Part shown: piece by piece, positions 52,991-57,458 of the stretch | Layout: every line of letters begins with the position of its first letter | Position numbering within the stretch: position 1 is the stretch's first letter | Assembly (NCBI GenBank): GCA_036262515.1 | Contig: DATAIT010000075.1 | Span: forward strand, 1-57,458 | DNA: 57,458 bases | Reading direction: 5' to 3' | Source: Acidimicrobiales bacterium | GTDB lineage: Bacteria; Actinomycetota; Acidimicrobiia; Acidimicrobiales; GCA-2861595 | The notes under the pieces: generated by a model | Databases searched by the model: none | What the model was told of the DNA's origin: nothing | Seen by the model: the letters and a program-made list of their open reading frames with translations, nothing else | Program-made: the position numbers and the translations under genes

Positions 52991-54193
52991 GTGCCGAACT
53001 TCCAGCCTTTCCGCGGCGTGCGGTACGCCACGCCCGATGGGCGCCTCGACGACGTGCTGGCGCCGCCGTACGACGTGATCACGACGGAAGAGCGCCAGGC
53101 GCTGGTCGAGCGCAGTGACCACAACGCCGTGCGCCTCGAGCTGCCCGCCGACGAGGGCGGGCGCAACCGCTACGAGGTGGCGGCCGCGCTCTGGCAGGAA
53201 TGGCGGCGCACGGGCGTGCTGCGCACCGACGACGAGCCCTCGTTCTACGTGTACCGCATGGGGTACCACGACGAGGCCGGGCACCCCCGCCAGACCACGG
53301 GCGTCCTCGGCGCTCTCGAGCTGTCGACCCTCGACGAGGGCCACGTGCTGCCGCACGAACACACGACGCCGAAGGCGCGCGCCGACCGGCTCGACCTCCT
53401 GCGAGCCACGCAGGCCAATCTGTCACCGATCTGGTTGCTGTCGCCGGCCGCCGGCCTGTCGGAGCTGTGCGAGCCGATGACGCCGCCCGACGCCCGGGGC
53501 ACCGACCCCGAGGGCGTCCACCACCGGTTGTGGCGAGTGCACCAGCCGGGCATGGTGGCGGCGATGGCCGAGGCGGTGGCGTCTGTGCCCGCGGTCATCG
53601 CCGACGGCCACCACCGATACGAGACGGCCCTGGCGTACCGCGATGAGCAGCGGGCGGTCACCGGCGGCGCGCCGGGAAGCCACGACGCCGTCCTGGCGTG
53701 GGTGGTGGAGGCGCGCGAGGACCAGCTCACGGTGGCCCCGACCCACCGGCTGATCTCGGGGCTGCCCGACGGCTTCGACCTCGTCGGCGCGCTGGCCAGC
53801 TACTTCGACGTCGAACCCACCGAGCCCCCCGGGCCCGATTTCCTCGCTCGGATGGATGCCGACCATTCTTTGGGCCTCGTCACTGCGGCCGGCACCTGGC
53901 TCCTGCGGCCGACCACGGCCACGGAGGCGGCGAGCCAGCACGCCCTGGATTCGAGCCGGCTCGACGTGGCACTGGCATCGCTGCCGCCGCACGGCCTGGC
54001 CTACCAACACGGGGTCCACGAGTCGGTGGCGGAGGTCGTCGCCGGTCGGGCGCAGGGGGCGGTGCTGCTGCGCCCGGCGACGGTGACCCAGATCGCAGAG
54101 GTGGGCCGGGGGGCGGCGCGCATGCCTCCCAAGACCACGTTCTTCACGCCGAAGCCCCGCACAGGGATGGTGTTCCGCTCCCTCACCGACTGA
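52991..54193 (+). CDS. DUF1015 family protein
   Basis: This 400-residue protein of unknown function starts with GTG behind GTGTGGG. It opens with FQPFRGVRYATPDGRLDDVLAPPYDVI (shown in part: FRGVRYATPDGRL and APPYDVI). The hallmark is ADGHHRYETALAYRDE near residue 205. The family is widespread (HPr kinase/phosphorylase-like and SerK-type free serine kinase relatives are known in archaea), so a kinase role is possible but untested. The length is normal, and 6 nt separate it from the convergent SSB-like gene. Confidence 0.88.
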   Translation: MPNFQPFRGVRYATPDGRLDDVLAPPYDVITTEERQALVERSDHNAVRLELPADEGGRNRYEVAAALWQEWRRTGVLRTDDEPSFYVYRMGYHDEAGHPRQTTGVLGALELSTLDEGHVLPHEHTTPKARADRLDLLRATQANLSPIWLLSPAAGLSELCEPMTPPDARGTDPEGVHHRLWRVHQPGMVAAMAEAVASVPAVIADGHHRYETALAYRDEQRAVTGGAPGSHDAVLAWVVEAREDQLTVAPTHRLISGLPDGFDLVGALASYFDVEPTEPPGPDFLARMDADHSLGLVTAAGTWLLRPTTATEAASQHALDSSRLDVALASLPPHGLAYQHGVHESVAEVVAGRAQGAVLLRPATVTQIAEVGRGAARMPPKTTFFTPKPRTGMVFRSLTD

Positions 54194-54199
54194 CCGGCG

Positions 54200-54580
54200 T
54201 CAGCCCGCCTTCGCCTTGACGGTGGGTCGGCCGCCCGGCCGTGGTTCGAGACGGGCCAGCGCTCGCGCCAGGGCGGCGTTGGCCCGCTTGGTCTGCGACG
54301 CAGGGACCACCACGTCGGCCACCACCTCGGTGCGGCTCTGGGTGGACCCATCGGCGCGGAAGAACCGCCGGCGCACCCGCCCCACCACCACGACCTCCTG
54401 GTCCACGTCGAGGGCGGTGGCCGCCGCAGGTGCGTCGGGCCAGACCACTGGCGCCGTCTCCGCCCGCTCGCCGTCGCGCTGGATGGAAAGGTCAAGCGCC
54501 AGCAGCTGGTCGCCCGACGGAAGCGACCGCAGGGCTGCGGGCCGGGTGAGCCGCCCGCGTAGGACCACGACATTCGTCAC
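54200..54580 (-). CDS. single-strand DNA-binding-like OB-fold protein
   Basis: This 126-residue protein starts with GTG at 54580, 7 nt after GAGGAGA. It resembles SSB family members at low level: VTNVVVLRGRLTRPAALRSL, then an OB-fold middle with VVWPDAPAAATALDVDQEVV and VVGRVRRRFFR. It lacks the acidic C-terminal tip (DDDIPF) by which SSB recruits partners, and ends in VKAKAG. It is probably an auxiliary or paralogous SSB rather than the essential one. It was likely transcribed alone or with the gene downstream. Confidence 0.7.
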   Translation of the reverse strand: MTNVVVLRGRLTRPAALRSLPSGDQLLALDLSIQRDGERAETAPVVWPDAPAAATALDVDQEVVVVGRVRRRFFRADGSTQSRTEVVADVVVPASQTKRANAALARALARLEPRPGGRPTVKAKAG

Positions 54581-54720
54581 GAGACACTTCTCCTCACTGG
54601 GTGGTGCGCGTGGGGGAAGCGCTGACCGGGAGGATACCGCAGAGCCTGTGACAGTCACGCCGGACCGACGGCCTGGCGTCAGCGGTGGTGGCCCCGGGAG
54701 CTCCGCTTCGAGCCGGGGCC

Positions 54721-56691
54721 TCAGGCCAGGCCGGTCACGCGCTCGGCGGTGTCGAACAGGGTGGGGTCGTGGTCGAGGACCGAGGCGAACAAGGCTCGAG
54801 CCCGCGGCAGCTCGCCCGCCCGCTCGTACAGGTCGGCCAGGGCGTACCACAGCCGCAGGTGGTGCAGTTGGGGGGAGCGGACCTTGGTGCGGGCCCGTTC
54901 GAGCAGCTCGACGGCGCCGGCCAGGTCGCCGCGGTCCGCACGCGCCATCGCCGTCACGATCCGCCCTTCCGTCAGGACGTCCGGCGACGGTGACGATTTC
55001 CGGAGCTCCTCGAAGAGCTCCTCAACCCTGCCCATGCGACCCTTGGCCCGGTAGCAGTCGGCCAGGACCGGGTGCTGGTCGTAGGAGCCCGTGAGGGCGT
55101 GGAACGCCTCGAGCTCCCGGATCGCAGCGGTCCACTTGCCGAGCCGGTACAGGGTGAGCCCGTGCAGTTCCCGCACCGCCGGCGACATGGGCGCGACCCG
55201 AGCCACCGGGCGCAGCGTGGTGAGGGCATCCTGGTAGCGGTCCCGCTCGTACGCCTTCACCGCCTCGGCCATCCGCCGCTCGACGTTGCCGACCTTGGTG
55301 GCTCCCACCGCGTCCTGCAGCTCGGTCTTGACATGCTCGGGCACCGACCGCTCGGGGCGGGTGCGGCGCGGGGCGTGACCGGCTGCTCTGTCGTCGGCGG
55401 TCACGTGCACGTCCTCGACCCAGACCTCGGGCTCCCATTCCTCCCGCTCGGCGTGACCCCGCGCCACCTCGTTGCGAGGTCGCTGGTCCGGCGACGCGAC
55501 CACCCGGGCGCCCTTGCGGGCCACGCTGCCCCGGAACCGCCTGGCCGCCTCGTCAGGCACCCGGTCGCCGGCGGGGGCGGCGTTGCCCACCGAGCGTCCG
55601 CGGGCGACGGCCCGGCGCGCCACGGGATCGATCCCGCCTCCGCCGGGCGGCGGCGTGGAGGAACGCGGCGGGGCACCGGCGGTGCGCGTCGACCGTGTGA
55701 AGACCGAGTCGCGCCCATCGCGCCCGGCGCCCCCGTTCCTGCCGAGGCCTCGCCCGGGAGGCGTGGCCCGCCCGCCTGCCCTGCCGGCATCGACGGGTGC
55801 CCGGCCCGCCTCCGACCGTGCGGTACGGGCGCCGGGTACACGGGCGGTGGATCTCGCACCCGTGGCGGCCCGGCGGTTCGCGCCGCCAGCCCCCGTCCCG
55901 TCCCACTTCCGGCCGGCGCCGTTGCCGGAGGTCCGCCCGGACCGCCCCGTCGAACCTCCCGCCGCTCCCGGCCGTCCGGTAGGACCTGGACCCTTGCCCG
56001 GCCCTCCGGCACCACCGGGCCCCGGGGTCCGAGGGTCGTCCGACCGAGCTCGGGCAGCCGGCCCCGAGGTGCGAGGGTCGCCCGACCGAGCTCGCGCCGC
56101 CGGGTCCGGGGTGCGAGGGTCGTCCGACCGAGCTCGGGCAGCCGGCCCGGGGGTGCCCCAACTCTCCCTGTCCGTCCGGCCGGCGCTGCGTCCTGCTGCC
56201 TGCGGTCGGGCGCCGGCGGCAGGCCCGCCGGCACCGCTCGATCGGCCCTTCCCGGGCGGTCCCCCGGCCGGCCGTCCTGAGCCGCCGGCCGCTCGGATGG
56301 ACGCCCCACCAGATCGTCCTCCGGAGCCACCGCCCGGTCTCCCGACGCCGCTCACCCGTCGTTCGCCCGACCCAGCCGCTGGACGGCGGGAAGGCGATCG
56401 GCCGCCGCGGCGGACGTCGGCGCCCTCCGACCGTCCCGAGGCCTGCTGCGATCGGCCCGTCCCGTCCCGTCGCCGCAGCCCGCCGTCTGCCGTGCGACCC
56501 GACCGGACGCCTTCAGCCGGGGAGGGCCGCCCACGATCACCGGATTGCCCGTTGCGTCGTCGCGATGAGGTGCCGCCGCCGCTCCGGGAGCGGTCGGCAC
56601 CAGAGGGGCCACCCGATCGCCAAGCCGGCAGCGGCCTTCCGGCGTCTTCATCAGGCCGGGAACGGCGAGCCTCCCGGTCCGGCATGCGCAA
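54721..56691 (-). CDS. TPR protein with very long low-complexity N-terminus
   Basis: This is a 656-residue protein. Residues 1 to about 400 are Gly/Arg/Pro/Ser/Ala-rich and disordered, including a 14-residue repeat (three copies, RTPGPAARARSDDP-like). Residues about 440-650 form TPR-like helix pairs: MAEAVKAYERDRYQDALTTLR, ELHGLTLYRLGKWTAAIREL and YALADLYERAGELPRARALF. The charged region between (RPRNEVARGHAEREEWEPEVW) is acidic. Both ends of the TPR part are intact. The arginine-rich stretch may bind RNA or membranes. It is the first gene downstream of the 5S rRNA. Confidence 0.7.
   Translation of the reverse strand: MRMPDREARRSRPDEDAGRPLPAWRSGGPSGADRSRSGGGTSSRRRNGQSGDRGRPSPAEGVRSGRTADGGLRRRDGTGRSQQASGRSEGADVRRGGRSPSRRPAAGSGERRVSGVGRPGGGSGGRSGGASIRAAGGSGRPAGGPPGKGRSSGAGGPAAGARPQAAGRSAGRTDRESWGTPGPAARARSDDPRTPDPAARARSGDPRTSGPAARARSDDPRTPGPGGAGGPGKGPGPTGRPGAAGGSTGRSGRTSGNGAGRKWDGTGAGGANRRAATGARSTARVPGARTARSEAGRAPVDAGRAGGRATPPGRGLGRNGGAGRDGRDSVFTRSTRTAGAPPRSSTPPPGGGGIDPVARRAVARGRSVGNAAPAGDRVPDEAARRFRGSVARKGARVVASPDQRPRNEVARGHAEREEWEPEVWVEDVHVTADDRAAGHAPRRTRPERSVPEHVKTELQDAVGATKVGNVERRMAEAVKAYERDRYQDALTTLRPVARVAPMSPAVRELHGLTLYRLGKWTAAIRELEAFHALTGSYDQHPVLADCYRAKGRMGRVEELFEELRKSSPSPDVLTEGRIVTAMARADRGDLAGAVELLERARTKVRSPQLHHLRLWYALADLYERAGELPRARALFASVLDHDPTLFDTAERVTGLA
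56027..56154 (-). repeat. three 42-bp coding tandem repeats
   Basis: The core GAGGGTCG recurs at 56031, 56073 and 56115, spaced exactly 42 nt, with flanking CCGACCGAGCTCG blocks. In the TPR gene frame each unit encodes 14 residues of the form PAARARSxDPRTxxx. The spacing keeps the frame, so unit number can change without breaking the protein. Confidence 0.8.
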
Positions 56692-56712
56692 AGCCTAGTC
56701 GGGGCGCGAAGA

Positions 56713-56735
56713 AGCCCCCGCCGGAGGCAGGGGCT
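56713..56735 (-). terminator. rRNA operon terminator
   Basis: AGCCCC and GGGGCT arms with GCC/GGC inner pairs (AGCCCCTGCC...GGCGGGGGCT on the minus strand) form a strong hairpin 15 nt after the 5S gene, followed by TCTTC. It separates the rRNA transcript from the TPR gene. Confidence 0.7.
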
Positions 56736-56749
56736 CTTTCGTTCGATGA

Positions 56750-56867
<118 letters not shown>

Positions 56868-56946
56868 AAGGCGCTCATATGTCAAAGAGGGCAAGGCAGA
56901 CTTCTGCCTCCCCGAGCGTTCCATAGCGAGCACGAGCGAGTTTGTC

Positions 56947-57458
<512 letters not shown>

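Overview
This is a GC-rich window, roughly 70 percent by eye, with many GTG starts and long runs of genes that overlap by 4 nt. It fits a chromosome of the phylum Actinomycetota. The order tlyA-nadK-recN-steA-mctB/steB ... pyrG-nudix-xerD-ald ... scpA-scpB-rluB ... cmk ... der matches the neighbourhood known from Mycobacterium (around Rv1694 to Rv1713) and Streptomyces. The delta-60, DGGVFAFG, FG-GAP and Calx-beta exported proteins suggest a deep lineage such as Acidimicrobiia. That class-level placement is inference.

Positions 1 to about 9,620 are a gene graveyard ending at a tRNA-Pro(GGG) gene. They hold a multiply frameshifted AAA ATPase, a truncated SRPBCC gene, the right end of an IS21-family element cut into a Calx-beta gene, short IS30 transposase and acyl-CoA dehydrogenase pieces, a MobF-type relaxase remnant, two opposed XRE-regulator remnants and a shattered tyrosine integrase beside the tRNA 3' end. 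This looks like a decayed integrative or conjugative element. Two small two-gene units (1628-1789/1371-1631 and 8093-8263/7848-8096) and one intact exported Calx-beta protein (4296-6530) survive inside it. The first unit carries a perfect 8-bp operator-like palindrome.

Positions 9,900 to 15,400 encode surface proteins on the minus strand: an FG-GAP (integrin-alpha-like) protein, a membrane-anchored Ig-like protein, and a large delta-60/Calx-beta/six-repeat protein. Positions 15,395 to 18,971 form one coupled operon: a SpoIIE/PP2C phosphatase, an acyl-CoA carboxylase carboxyltransferase and an HMG-CoA-lyase-like enzyme whose signature cysteine is serine.

Positions 19,098 to 48,950 are the housekeeping core. 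It contains der, a DUF512 radical-SAM gene divergent from ispH, plsC-cmk-aroA-tyrA-aroH-rluB-scpB-scpA, trpS, an M50 protease, a DksA-type zinc finger, a xerC/D homologue lacking several catalytic residues, ald, a NUDIX gene and pyrG. Next come an envelope block (PAP2, a WecA/MraY-like transferase, a 1013-residue GT2 plus phosphatase-like plus polytopic fusion, murJ, mctB/steB, steA), then recN, nadK, tlyA, a phasin-like gene and a rhomboid gene.

Positions 49,000 to 57,458 hold a DGPF protein with its ECF sigma factor, a transglutaminase-like protein, an HAD phosphatase, a GC-rich repeat tract, a DUF1015 gene, an SSB-like gene and a TPR protein with a huge low-complexity N-terminus. The window closes with the 5S rRNA and the 3' part of the 23S rRNA on the minus strand. 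The strongest leads are the GT2/phosphatase fusion inserted between mctB and pyrG, the catalytically stripped XerC/D homologue, the Cys-to-Ser lyase, and the palindrome-controlled mini-operon in the decayed element.
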